Position numbers and translations under genes: made by a program. A stretch of 64,000 nucleotides of DNA from Sedimenticola sp. (GTDB lineage Bacteria > Pseudomonadota > Gammaproteobacteria > Chromatiales > Chromatiaceae), in assembly GCA_011051655.1 (NCBI GenBank), contig DRKS01000008.1, positions 1-64,000 on the forward strand. The letters are read 5' to 3'. Under the pieces are notes generated by a model. It was not told the origin of the DNA and did no database searches. It saw nothing but the letters and a program-made list of their open reading frames with translations. Positions 55,620 to 64,000 of the stretch are shown in pieces (positions within the stretch are counted from its first letter, which is position 1; every line of letters starts with the position of its first letter).

Positions 55620-57128
55620 ATGAGCAAACACTCGCAAAATACCCTGCTTTTTATAGTCCTAATGAATCTGTGGCTATTTCTGCCCTCCGCGGCCATGGCG
55701 GGCGAACGGCGGGTTATTGTCGGATTTCACCAGACGCCCGGCGCCGCCGCTGAACACAAGATCATAAAGCGCCACCGAGGCAAGCTGAGACGCAAATTCA
55801 GGCGGATCAAGGCGCTATCGGCAAGGCTTACGGACCAGGCCATAGCCGAGCTGCAAAGCGACCCGGCGGTAGCCTACGTGGAGGAAGACACGCCCATAAC
55901 CGCCATCGAGCCCGAATTCGGCGGCAGTGAATACCTGGAGGCCTGGGGCGTCTCACACATCGGCGCCGCATCCGTGCACGCCAGGGGCATAAAGGGCGCC
56001 GGCGTCAAGATCGCCATACTTGACACCGGCATTGATTACACCCATCCCGACCTCGATGACAATTACCGGGGGGGAATCAACATCATCGATCCGGCCAATG
56101 CCGCCGACCCTTTCGATGACAGTTGGAACAGCCATGGCACCCATGTGGCCGGCATCATTGCCGCACAGCTGAACGGCAACGGCGTGGTCGGCATGGCCCC
56201 GGAGGCATCACTCTACGCCGTCAAGACGCTGGATGCCGGCGGCAGCGGCTACATCAGCGACCTTATCGCCGGCATCGAGTGGGCTGTCGCAAACGACATG
56301 GACATCGTCAACATGAGCATCGGCATGCGGAAGGACTCCCAGGCACTCGCCGAGGCCTGCGCCAACGCCTGGGAGGCGGGCGTCCTGCTGGTCGCCGCAG
56401 CGGGCAACACCGGCATATTCGGCCTTGGCGATGTTCTTTATCCCGCCCTGTACGATTCAGTCATCGCAGTCGGCGCAACCGACGCAAACAATACGGTCCA
56501 CTATATTTCCGCCGCGGGCGCCGGCATAGAATTCGTGGCGCCCGGTGACAACATCTATTCGACGGCCGTATACGGCGGCTACGGTTTATTGACCGGCACA
56601 TCCCAGGCCTCGCCCCATGTGGCAGGCGTGGCCGCCCTGGTCCTTTCAGCCGGTCTCGACGATCTTAACGGCGACGGAGCGGCCGACAACCGGGATCTGC
56701 GAATCCAGTTGCAGGACACCGCCCTCGATCTCGGCGAACCGGGATTGGACGACACCCACGGTTACGGCCTGGTCAGCGCCGAGGCGGCCGTGGCAAAGAG
56801 CCTGGAAAAGCATCTCAGCCTGGTCCAAAACAGGGGCGGCCACCGGGACAACTCCCGGCGCGTCATACTGAAAGATGCCGTCTATACCGTGAAGCTTGCC
56901 AGCAACGGCGTTCGCAAAATCATGGTCAAGGTGTTCGAAAACAACAGGTATCAACGAGCCCTTTCAAACATATACAGCTTTGGCCGCCCGGGCGTATCCA
57001 GGCGCAGGGCCAAGGGTCCGAATGGGACCACCTTTACCCTCGATGCGCGCGGCCGCACCCTCAATGTCATTTTCATCCCCCGGGGCAGACGGGGAAGCTC
57101 CGCCGACATATACATTAACAGACGATGA
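55620..57128 (+). CDS. Secreted subtilisin-like (S8) serine protease
   Basis: A 502-residue exported subtilase. A signal peptide (LLFIVLMNLWLFLPSAAMA) is followed by an I9-type propeptide (about 30-95, VIVGFHQTPGAAAE to VAYVEEDTPI), an intramolecular chaperone removed on activation. The catalytic domain has Asp135 (ILDTGIDYTHP), His172 (SHGTHVAG), oxyanion Asn263 (AAGNTG) and Ser328 (GTSQASPHVAG). The Ser motif has Gln where Met is usual. A DLNGDGAADNRD loop (about 348-359) looks calcium-binding. The last 90 residues are Arg-rich and beta-like. The stop overlaps the start of the downstream foldase gene (ATGA), so both products are made together. Confidence 0.92.
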   Translation: MSKHSQNTLLFIVLMNLWLFLPSAAMAGERRVIVGFHQTPGAAAEHKIIKRHRGKLRRKFRRIKALSARLTDQAIAELQSDPAVAYVEEDTPITAIEPEFGGSEYLEAWGVSHIGAASVHARGIKGAGVKIAILDTGIDYTHPDLDDNYRGGINIIDPANAADPFDDSWNSHGTHVAGIIAAQLNGNGVVGMAPEASLYAVKTLDAGGSGYISDLIAGIEWAVANDMDIVNMSIGMRKDSQALAEACANAWEAGVLLVAAAGNTGIFGLGDVLYPALYDSVIAVGATDANNTVHYISAAGAGIEFVAPGDNIYSTAVYGGYGLLTGTSQASPHVAGVAALVLSAGLDDLNGDGAADNRDLRIQLQDTALDLGEPGLDDTHGYGLVSAEAAVAKSLEKHLSLVQNRGGHRDNSRRVILKDAVYTVKLASNGVRKIMVKVFENNRYQRALSNIYSFGRPGVSRRRAKGPNGTTFTLDARGRTLNVIFIPRGRRGSSADIYINRR

Positions 57129-58132
57129 CCCCCTCCATAGCGGCAACACCCGGGCGATTTGCATATCTGCTGTTTTTTCTGGCTGCAAGCCTGGTTCTGC
57201 CGCTGCGCTCCCAGGCATCGGCCACCGCCACAGCGGGAACAGCTGCGTCCGCCCCCCCGGCCCGCACCATTGTCGCCAGGGTGAACGGGCAACCGATTTT
57301 CGAGGATCAGTTGGAGCCCAAAATACGGGCCGGGCTGCGCAAATACAAGCGCTTCAATCCAGGCAAGCCCCTGCAGGCGGTTAAAAAATCACTCCAGGCA
57401 AAGGCCCTGGAGGAGCAGATCATAATCGAACTCTTCTACCAGGAAGGCCAGCGCCTGGACATCCCGGATGCTGAAAAAAAGATTGCGCAGGAAGTGGCCA
57501 AACGCAAGAAAAAACTTAGCGCGGACAAGCAAGAGATCGACGATGAAGCCCTTTGGGAATCCGCCCGCCGCCGCTTCTATGTAAACGAATATCTTGTGGC
57601 CAACGACCTGCTAAACCCCCAAGTGCCGGAAGAGAAAATCAGGGCCTACTACGACAGCATAAAAAACACCAGTGCCAGCAAGACGGATACCGCTCATGTG
57701 CGCCACATCCTCATCGAGGCGGGAAAAGACGCCACCGCCGAGGAACATGAGCAGGCGCGCAAGAAGATTGAGCACATACGCCAACTGATCCAGGAGGGAA
57801 TGCCCTTCGACAAGGCCGCCGAGGAATATTCACAAGACACCAATGCATCCGCCGGCGGCGACCTGGGCTATATCCAGCCGGGCTATATGCCGCCCGAGTT
57901 CGAGAAGGTGGCCTTTTCCCTGGGGGTCGGAAAGACCAGCGATGTCATCAAAACCCAATTTGGCTACCATCTTCTGGAGGTATTGGACTTCAGGCCCAAG
58001 GGAAGCCCTCCAAGATACGAGGACACAAGGGCATTCTTCGAAAAATATCTCCGGAATGAACTGATAAGAAAAAAAATGGGCGCCCTGGTGCGCCGGTTAA
58101 AGGAAAAGGCCGAGATAGAGATATTGCTTTAG
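57125..58132 (+). CDS. Parvulin-type peptidyl-prolyl cis-trans isomerase (SurA/PpiC-like)
   Basis: A 335-residue exported foldase. A signal peptide (AYLLFFLAASLVLPL) leads to a SurA-like N-terminal helical domain (IVARVNGQPIFEDQLEP onward), then a parvulin domain at about 192-290: AHVRHILIEAGKD, FDKAAEEYSQDTNAS, GGDLGYIQPGYMPPEFEKVAF and TQFGYHLLEVLD. These cover the usual active-site and substrate-binding strands. The C-terminus is helical and basic. Because its start overlaps the subtilase stop, it may help fold that protease or its substrates in the periplasm. Confidence 0.9.
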   Translation: MTPSIAATPGRFAYLLFFLAASLVLPLRSQASATATAGTAASAPPARTIVARVNGQPIFEDQLEPKIRAGLRKYKRFNPGKPLQAVKKSLQAKALEEQIIIELFYQEGQRLDIPDAEKKIAQEVAKRKKKLSADKQEIDDEALWESARRRFYVNEYLVANDLLNPQVPEEKIRAYYDSIKNTSASKTDTAHVRHILIEAGKDATAEEHEQARKKIEHIRQLIQEGMPFDKAAEEYSQDTNASAGGDLGYIQPGYMPPEFEKVAFSLGVGKTSDVIKTQFGYHLLEVLDFRPKGSPPRYEDTRAFFEKYLRNELIRKKMGALVRRLKEKAEIEILL

Positions 58133-58157
58133 CCGGATATTTGCTTTCTCCAATGCC

Positions 58158-58850
58158 TTACCAATCCGCCGCCCGGTAATCCAAAAAGATATCGACGCCC
58201 CCTTCGGGCGCGATATTGTTCGCCGGGATTGGCGCATCGGCGCGCCAGCGTCGCACGGCTTCCTGCTTGTGGCGGCCGGTCAGCATGAAAAAAACCCGGC
58301 CTGCCCGGCTCAAGCGCAAGGCGCTGAGAGAGACCCGCTCCGGAGGCGGCTTGGGGGCATCGAACACCGCCACCGTATCGGACAGATCCAGGGTTTTGCC
58401 ACCGCCTGGAAACAGGCCGGCGGTATGGCCGTCCTCTCCAAGGCCCAGCAGCACCAGGTCGAACGCCCCTTGTCCGGACAGCCTGTCTGCGTACCGCCTT
58501 GCCCCTTCTTCGGGACCGAGTTCCGCGGGGATGCTGTAGATCCGTTCAGGAGGTATCGGAACCCTGTCCAGCCAGGCCGCCCTGGCCATCAGGTCGTTGC
58601 GCCGCGCATCCCCCGTGGGAACGCATCGCTCATCGCTGAAATAGACGCACCAGTTTTTCCACCCGGTTTCGGCCCCCGCCAGGGAGCGGTAGAGCCGGCG
58701 GGGCGTTTCACCACCGGCCAGGACGATATCGAAGCGCCCCCGCTCCCGTATCGCCCTGGATGCCAGATCCACTATCAGGGGATGCAGGGAGCAGATCAGC
58801 TCATCCGCATCGGGGAAGAGATGCCAGCGGCGGATCTGTCGAACCATCAT
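58158..58850 (-). CDS. pgl: 6-phosphogluconolactonase
   Basis: A 230-residue cytosolic enzyme of the DevB/SOL type that hydrolyses 6-phosphogluconolactone to 6-phosphogluconate. Visible family motifs are VLAGGETPRRLYRSLA, WCVYFSDERCVP, LGLGEDGHTAGLFPG, and the C-terminal FFMLTGRHKQEAVRRW. It lies 16 bases after zwf, as the last gene of the gnd-zwf-pgl operon. ATG 58850 has GGGA upstream; the adjacent ATG 58847 would serve equally. The frame is open far upstream, but that part overlaps zwf and is not real. Confidence 0.93.
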   Translation of the reverse strand: MMVRQIRRWHLFPDADELICSLHPLIVDLASRAIRERGRFDIVLAGGETPRRLYRSLAGAETGWKNWCVYFSDERCVPTGDARRNDLMARAAWLDRVPIPPERIYSIPAELGPEEGARRYADRLSGQGAFDLVLLGLGEDGHTAGLFPGGGKTLDLSDTVAVFDAPKPPPERVSLSALRLSRAGRVFFMLTGRHKQEAVRRWRADAPIPANNIAPEGGVDIFLDYRAADW

Positions 58851-58866
58851 GCTGTTTTCCCGGGGA

Positions 58867-60351
58867 TCAGATACTGTTGCGCCAGCACTGGTCATCGCCG
58901 TCAAACAGGCGGTCTGCGCCTTCCGGCCCCCAGCTCCCGGCCGGATAGGTGTGAATGAACCCCGTCTCCCGGGCCCAATGATGCAGGATGGGGTCCACCA
59001 CCCGCCAGGCCAGTTCCACTTCGTCAAACCGCAGGAACAGGCTGCGGTCGCCCTGGATGACATCCAGCAACAGGGTCTCATAGGCGTCCAGCGGGACTTC
59101 ATCATGCCTGCGGTAGGAGGCATCCAGCCTGATCATGCGCGTGCGCATGCCAAGCCCAGGCTGCTTGGCGTGGATCTCCATATGCATGCACTCCTTCGGC
59201 TGGATGGAGAGGACCACCCAGTTGGGATCCACATGCTCCATGGGGGTCTCCCGGAACAACTGTTGAGGGGGCTGGCGGAACCGGATCGATACCGCCGACA
59301 GGGGTTCGGCCAGGCGCTTGCCGGTGCGCAGATAGAAGGGCACGCCTCCCCAGCGCCAGTTGTCGATGTAGAATTTCGCCGCCACATAGGTCTCGGTGGT
59401 TGAGTGGGCGGCGACGCCCGCCTCATCCTGATAACCCGGGACCTCCTTGGCGCCAACCCTGCCGGCGGCGTACTGGGCGCGAAAGACAGAGGCATGGGCG
59501 GCCTGCCTGGCGATGGGCCGGATAGAGCGCAACACCTTCACCTTCTCATCCCTCAGGGCGTCGGCCTCGAGGGTGGCGGGAGGCTCCATGGCCACCACGG
59601 TGAGCAGTTGCATCAGGTGATTCTGCAGCATGTCCCGCAGGGCGCCGGCATGGTCGTAATAGCCGGCCCGGCTGCCGATCCCCTGCTGCTCCGCCACCGT
59701 TATCTGCACATGGTCGATATAGTTACGGTTCCAGACGGGTTCTATCAGGGTATTGGCGAAACGGAAGACCAGCAGGTTCTGCACCGTCTCCTTGCCGAGG
59801 TAATGGTCTATGCGGTAGATCTGCTCTTCATCGAAGTATCTGTGGAGCAGGGCGTTCAAGGCCCTGGCGCTCTCGATATCCTCGCCGAAGGGCTTTTCCA
59901 GCACGATCCGGTGGCGGCCGGAGTGCTTGGAAAAACCCGCCTCCGAGAGCCGTTGGGAGACGACACCGAAGTCCTTGGGGCTGATGGCCAGGTAGAAGGC
60001 GATATTTTCGCAACTGCCCAGGCGCGGGCGGCTCAAGGCCTCCACCAGCCTCCGGTAGGCCTCCGGGTCATGCAGATCCCCCGCGACATATTCGAAGCGC
60101 CCGGCAAAACGGCTGTAGGCCTCGGCGCTGAAACGGCCGCCCGCCTGCTCCTCCACCACCTGCCGCATGTGCCGCTGCCACTGCTCCTGATTCCAAAGAC
60201 GGCGGGAAAAGGCAAGCAGGCGCAGATCATCATGCAGCCGGCCGGCGGCCTCCAAATGAAAAAGCGCCGGCAACAGCTTCAGGCTGGCCAGGCTGCCGGT
60301 GGCACCGAAAATGACGAAATAACAGGGACCCGGCGGGGCGTCCTTATCCAT
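58867..60351 (-). CDS. zwf: Glucose-6-phosphate 1-dehydrogenase
   Basis: A 494-residue enzyme oxidising glucose-6-phosphate to 6-phosphogluconolactone, the entry step of the oxidative pentose-phosphate pathway. The coenzyme motif is GATGSLASLKLLPALF (16-31), where family members usually have GDLxxRK. EKPFG (152-156) and the substrate/catalytic motif RIDHYLGKE (180-188) are intact. Length is normal. The ATG at 60351 lies within the 3' end of gnd (8-bp overlap) with a G-rich ribosome binding site, so the two are probably translationally coupled. Confidence 0.95.
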   Translation of the reverse strand: MDKDAPPGPCYFVIFGATGSLASLKLLPALFHLEAAGRLHDDLRLLAFSRRLWNQEQWQRHMRQVVEEQAGGRFSAEAYSRFAGRFEYVAGDLHDPEAYRRLVEALSRPRLGSCENIAFYLAISPKDFGVVSQRLSEAGFSKHSGRHRIVLEKPFGEDIESARALNALLHRYFDEEQIYRIDHYLGKETVQNLLVFRFANTLIEPVWNRNYIDHVQITVAEQQGIGSRAGYYDHAGALRDMLQNHLMQLLTVVAMEPPATLEADALRDEKVKVLRSIRPIARQAAHASVFRAQYAAGRVGAKEVPGYQDEAGVAAHSTTETYVAAKFYIDNWRWGGVPFYLRTGKRLAEPLSAVSIRFRQPPQQLFRETPMEHVDPNWVVLSIQPKECMHMEIHAKQPGLGMRTRMIRLDASYRRHDEVPLDAYETLLLDVIQGDRSLFLRFDEVELAWRVVDPILHHWARETGFIHTYPAGSWGPEGADRLFDGDDQCWRNSI

Positions 60352-61270
60352 CTTGCCCCCCCGTTTCCGGTTTGACCGCATGGCCGCCAAAACCGCGCCG
60401 CATCATGGCCAGGAGCCTGGCGGGATAATCGTTGTTGCCTTGAGATGCATAACGCATCATCAGGCTGAGGGTCAAAACCGGCGCGGGCACCGCCTGCTCG
60501 ACCGCCTCCAGGGCCGTCCAGCGCCCCTCTCCCGAGTCGGCCACATAGGGCTGTATACCGGCAAGATCCTGGTCATCCCGGAGAAACTCCGCGCACAGAT
60601 CCAGCAGCCAGCTGCGCACCACGCTGCCGTGGCGCCACATTTGCGCAATCTGCGCCAGATCCAGCCCGAACGCCTCATGCCCCTTCAGCAGCGCAAAGCC
60701 CTCGGCGAAGGACTGCATCATGCCGTATTCGATGCCGTTGTGGATCATTTTCACGAAGTGGCCGCTGCCGGCCGGGCCGCAGTGCAGCCAGCCCTGCTCC
60801 GGCGAGGGGGCCAGGACCTTCAGATAGGGCTCCACCTGTTGGACCGCCCCGCGCTCGCCGCCCGCCATGAGGGCATAGCCGTTATCCAGGCCCCAAATGC
60901 CGCCGGAGACGCCGACATCGACAAAATGAAGCCCCCGGCCGTGAAGGGATTCAGCACGGCGGACCGAGTCCTTGTAGAAGGAGTTGGCACCGTCCACGAG
61001 GATATCCCCGGCGCTCAAAAGGGCAGCCAGTTGTTCGATGTATGAGCCCGTCACCTCGCCGGCGGGCAGCATCAGCCACAGGATTCGGGGCGGGCTGAGG
61101 CGGGAAACCAGATCCTCCAGGGTTCCGGCCGCCTCCAGGCCGGTTTCTTCCGCCAGCGTCCGGGTTATTTCGATATGGCGGTTGTAGGCGATGAGAGGCA
61201 CGCCTGCCCGGCGCAGCCGGCGCGCCATATTTCCACCCATGCGTCCCAGTCCGATCATGCCCAGATTCAT
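60344..61270 (-). CDS. gnd: 6-phosphogluconate dehydrogenase, decarboxylating (short form)
   Basis: A 308-residue enzyme converting 6-phosphogluconate to ribulose-5-phosphate and CO2. The Rossmann motif GLGRMGGNMARRL opens the protein; VDVGVSGGIWGLDNGYALMA (452-bp into the gene) and GSGHFVKMIHNGIEYGMMQ are the substrate-binding signatures. About 300 residues is the length of the short form (YqeC/GndA type, often NAD-preferring), against about 470 for the long form. It is the first gene of the operon. ATG 61270 has GGGGGAAGAAC directly upstream. Confidence 0.93.
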   Translation of the reverse strand: MNLGMIGLGRMGGNMARRLRRAGVPLIAYNRHIEITRTLAEETGLEAAGTLEDLVSRLSPPRILWLMLPAGEVTGSYIEQLAALLSAGDILVDGANSFYKDSVRRAESLHGRGLHFVDVGVSGGIWGLDNGYALMAGGERGAVQQVEPYLKVLAPSPEQGWLHCGPAGSGHFVKMIHNGIEYGMMQSFAEGFALLKGHEAFGLDLAQIAQMWRHGSVVRSWLLDLCAEFLRDDQDLAGIQPYVADSGEGRWTALEAVEQAVPAPVLTLSLMMRYASQGNNDYPARLLAMMRRGFGGHAVKPETGGQDG

Positions 61271-61368
61271 GTTCTTCCCCCTTCGATGCGCCCCGTGGTT
61301 CCTTAATTGTAGCCGGGACGGCAGGATGCTGTTCGGTTCCAGCCCGGGCGAAAGCACCCGGGCCGCCT

Positions 61369-63201
61369 CTACAACGGGAAAAATACCGGCAGCAGCAGCG
61401 ACAGCGCAATCCAGACAATGATCGTCAGCGGCACGCCCACCCGCATGAAGTCGGAGAACTTGTAACCCCCGGCGTTGAAGATCAGCAGATTGGTTTTATA
61501 GGACATGGGCGTGGCATAGCTCATGTTGGCGCCAAACATCACGGCCAGGACAAAGGCCTCGGGCGAAAGCCCGAGGGTCTGGGCGATGCTGATGGCAATC
61601 GGCGTGCCGATGACGGCGGCCGCATTGTTCGACACCATATTGGTCAGGATGGCCATCAGCAGCATCAGGCCGCTCATCACCACCGCCGGCGGCAGGCCGG
61701 CGACCAGTGAGACATATTTGTGCGCCAGATATTCGGCGCCGCCGGTGACCATCAGGGCATGGCCAAGGGCCAGGCTGACGGCGACGATCAGGATCACCTG
61801 GGTGCTGAGCGCATCCGCCGCATCGCGCCAGCTCAGGCAGCGGGTCACCAGCATCAGACCCATGCCCGCAAGGGCGGTCACGCTGATGGGCGCAATGCCG
61901 AAAGCGGCCAGGGCCACGGCCAGCAGCATGATGGACAGCGCCAGGGGGGCCTTGTCGGTATGCGGCAGGTCAACGGTGGCGTCCAGCACCAGCACGTCGC
62001 CCCGGTTCTTCAGCTCCTTCAGGCTGTCGGCGGAGCCCTGCGCCAGCAGCACATCACCAAGCCGCAGGGCGGTATCGCTGATATCCCCTCCCCTCAGGGA
62101 GGCGCCGCCGGCGCGGTGGATCGCCATGATCACCAGCCCGTAGCGCTCCGCAAACCGCGCCTGGCGGAGGGTGGTCTGATAGAGGGGGGAATGCTCCGTC
62201 ACCACGATCTCCGCCAGCTGCTGGCCCTCCGCCGACAAGGGGTTCTCATCACTGACCGGCTTCTCGATGTTCGAGACGTTGTAAAGCCTCGCGCCAAGCA
62301 GACGCTCGAACTCCTTGAGATTTTCCGGCAGGTCCCGCACCAGCAGGCGGTCCCCCTCCTGAATCACGGCCGTCGGCAAGCGGCTCAGCCTCAGATTGGG
62401 ACCCCGGTAGATGGCCTCGACCTTCATTTTCCGGCCGGTCTTTTCCAGGAGTTCAGCCAGGGTTTTGCCATTGGCGAAGCTGTCCGCCTCTATGTGCAGC
62501 AGCGCCTCGAACACCCGGGGGGAGGTATCGGCCAGCAGCGGCGCCCGTTCGGGCAACAGGCGCGGGGCAATCAGCCACAGGTAAATGATGCCGATGCTGG
62601 CGGCGATCACCGCGGGCCAGATGAAATCGAACATCCCGAACCGGCGTATCCCCAGGTCGGCCGCGATCCCCACCACCAGCAGGTTGGTCGAGGTGCCGAT
62701 GGTCGTGCCCATGCCGCCGACCAGGGTGGAAAAACCCACCGGCATGAGGATGCCCGATACGGATTGTTTGCTGTGCAGCGAGGCGCTGATCAGTATCGGC
62801 AGCAACAACACCACAATGGGGGTGTTGTTGAGGAAACCGCTCAATACCGCGGCGATAAAGAGCGTCAGCAACAAAGACAGCATCGGCGAGGCGGACCACA
62901 GGCGGGACAGGAAGGAGGCCAGCGGGCGCAGGGCGCCGGTGGTTTCAAGCCCGCGGCCAAGGATCATCAGCGCGCAGATGGTGACCAGGGCCTCGTGGCC
63001 GAAGCCGAGGAAAAACTCTTTGGTGTGCAGCTCCACGCCATTGCGCTGGTAGGGGAAGATCTCGAACCCCACCACCAGCGCAATCAGGATCAGCAGGCAG
63101 GAGGTCTCCAGCGGAATGCGGTCGCGGGTGAACAGGAACAGGGCGACAGCGATCAGAATGAGGACGCCGAAGGTATGGGCGTCTGGACTTGTAAGGAGCA
63201 T
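61369..63201 (-). CDS. SLC13-family permease with two RCK_C (TrkA-C) domains
   Basis: A 610-residue inner-membrane transporter of the SLC13/DASS type. The first half (about 1-210) and second half (about 415-610) hold the helices, with the paired hairpin motifs FLNNTPIVVLLLPI and MVSNNAAAVIGTPI. Between them lie two cytosolic TrkA-C domains (about 225-310 and 325-405; IQEGDRLLVRDL, LRLGDVLLAQGSADSLKEL). Relatives carry dicarboxylates, sulfate or other anions with sodium. The substrate cannot be read from the sequence. The ribosome binding site is weak. Confidence 0.88.
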   Translation of the reverse strand: MLLTSPDAHTFGVLILIAVALFLFTRDRIPLETSCLLILIALVVGFEIFPYQRNGVELHTKEFFLGFGHEALVTICALMILGRGLETTGALRPLASFLSRLWSASPMLSLLLTLFIAAVLSGFLNNTPIVVLLLPILISASLHSKQSVSGILMPVGFSTLVGGMGTTIGTSTNLLVVGIAADLGIRRFGMFDFIWPAVIAASIGIIYLWLIAPRLLPERAPLLADTSPRVFEALLHIEADSFANGKTLAELLEKTGRKMKVEAIYRGPNLRLSRLPTAVIQEGDRLLVRDLPENLKEFERLLGARLYNVSNIEKPVSDENPLSAEGQQLAEIVVTEHSPLYQTTLRQARFAERYGLVIMAIHRAGGASLRGGDISDTALRLGDVLLAQGSADSLKELKNRGDVLVLDATVDLPHTDKAPLALSIMLLAVALAAFGIAPISVTALAGMGLMLVTRCLSWRDAADALSTQVILIVAVSLALGHALMVTGGAEYLAHKYVSLVAGLPPAVVMSGLMLLMAILTNMVSNNAAAVIGTPIAISIAQTLGLSPEAFVLAVMFGANMSYATPMSYKTNLLIFNAGGYKFSDFMRVGVPLTIIVWIALSLLLPVFFPL

Positions 63202-63421
63202 GTTCAGTGGCGAAGATGTGGGCTGTCAGGGGCTTTTGGCGGCATCCGGTCCGGTTGTTCGCGCATCGACGAGGTTTTTTTGATATCGGCCATGACAGGA
63301 TGATAAACCACAAAGCCACGGGCCGCCTCCCGGAAGGCCCATGCGCCACCCTGCCCCGGCTTTGTTATGATTCCGGGCTCCGGCCTTCAACAGCCTGCCT
63401 ACAGACCCAGGAGATCACCCC

Positions 63422-63751
63422 ATGTCCAATAAAACCATTTCAGTTCTGGCGATGACAACCCTGCTGATAACAGGCTGCGCATGGGTCAAGCTCACGCCAC
63501 CGGGAGAGAAAGTGCGCGTATTGGAGGCCCATGAGGTATCCACCTGCGAGGAGCTGGGCAAGACCACCGCCTCCCTGGCAGACAAGATCGCCGGCATCAA
63601 GAGGAACCCCGGGCAGGTAAAAAAAGAGCTGGAGATACTGGCCCGGAACAGCGCCGCAAACATGGGTGGCGACACCATAGTGCCGATCACCGGGGTCAGT
63701 GACGGCCAACAGAGCTTCGCCGTATATAAATGCGTAGGCGCGGCCCGCTAA
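63422..63751 (+). CDS. DUF4156 domain lipoprotein
   Basis: A 109-residue small lipoprotein. LLITGCAW gives a clear lipobox with Cys19. The body shows the DUF4156 pattern: VRVLEAHEVSTCEELGKT, then LARNSAANMGGDTIVPI and a C-terminal FAVYKC; the two body Cys may form a disulfide. The function of the family is unknown. AGGAG eight bases upstream supports the ATG. Confidence 0.88.
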   Translation: MSNKTISVLAMTTLLITGCAWVKLTPPGEKVRVLEAHEVSTCEELGKTTASLADKIAGIKRNPGQVKKELEILARNSAANMGGDTIVPITGVSDGQQSFAVYKCVGAAR

Positions 63752-63795
63752 GGCCAATGGTTTTCAGCAGGCAAAACGGCCCGCTTGCCGGCATT

Positions 63796-63845
63796 GGAGA
63801 GGCACTCTCCCCGGCCCGGTATTGACCAATCGACGGACCGGGGAG
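63796..63845. terminator. Candidate bidirectional hairpin between DUF4156 and Hsp20 genes
   Basis: GGAGAG-GCA-CTCTCC (63796-63810) is a perfect six-base hairpin. It overlaps a wider pair, CTCCCCGG (63807-63814) and CCGGGGAG (63838-63845). The position between convergent genes fits a shared terminator, but no T runs follow. Confidence 0.35.
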
Positions 63846-63877
63846 ACGTGATAAAACCCGGCGCGGCCCTGTGAGGG

Positions 63878-64000
63878 TCAGGCCGTGCGTATTTCAATCT
63901 TGCGGGGCTGATGCTCTGCAAGCTTGGGGATACGGACGGTCAGCACGCCGTCCTTGAGGGAAGCATCGATCCTCCCGCTGTCCAACTCCCGGCTGAGCAG
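63878..64000 (-). CDS. Hsp20/IbpA-family small heat shock protein, C-terminal fragment
   Basis: The last 40 codons of a gene that continues past the right edge. The visible part ends an alpha-crystallin domain: RIDASLKDGVLTVRIPK, followed by a tail with the IEI motif (KIEIRTA) that mediates oligomer assembly. Hsp20 proteins hold unfolding proteins in solution under stress. Confidence 0.88.
   Translation of the reverse strand: MLSRELDSGRIDASLKDGVLTVRIPKLAEHQPRKIEIRTA

Overview
The window is a 64 kb, GC-rich bacterial chromosome segment, most likely from a gammaproteobacterium. The support is the tadA/mltF pair, a YccA-type Bax-inhibitor protein, a CPA2 antiporter with TrkA domains, a gnd-zwf-pgl operon, an octaheme c-type cytochrome and a PEP-CTERM protein. 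The genus cannot be fixed from the sequence alone.

Left edge (1-3000): the 3' part of tadA, convergent mltF, a tRNA-Ser(CGA), and a secreted trypsin-like protease.

Centre (2976-48490): one gene of 36.9 kb on the minus strand encodes a 12,294-residue protein and fills 58% of the window. It starts with a FEPRLLLSAD motif (LEPR-XLL type) and has no ordinary signal peptide. Behind the motif lie 24 PPC-like modules in 12 alternating doublets with four lectin-like inserts, then 17 CARDB modules, nine cadherin/He_PIG modules, YD-repeat remnants, two propeller-like regions, an alpha/beta-hydrolase module with GHSRG, a zincin-like module with a broken HExxH, and a C-terminal cohesin/dockerin block. 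Downstream on the same strand follow a DUF3467 protein, a PEP-CTERM protein, a GAF-HlyD fusion, a PqqD-M50 peptidase-HlyD fusion, and a SecA-like ATPase that ends right after its motor core. A separate HlyD-like adaptor is transcribed divergently from the giant gene across an AT-rich 419-bp gap. I propose that this block is a dedicated export and processing system for the giant protein. No TolC, ABC transporter, RTX repeats or exosortase is present in the window, so the route is not a recognisable type I system.

Right part (48700-64000): a CPA2 antiporter; yccA and an HPF-type ribosome hibernation factor; an uncharacterised lipoprotein; an octaheme cytochrome; a secreted subtilase overlapping a parvulin-type foldase; the oxidative pentose-phosphate operon gnd-zwf-pgl; an SLC13/RCK permease; a DUF4156 lipoprotein; and the C-terminal end of an Hsp20 gene at the window edge.

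Smaller points: a 53-54 bp tandem duplication has copied the start region of the GAF-HlyD gene, leaving an 11-codon upstream reading frame. Two strong hairpins sit between the cytochrome and the subtilase. Many long open frames antisense to the giant gene are shadows of its GC-rich codon use.
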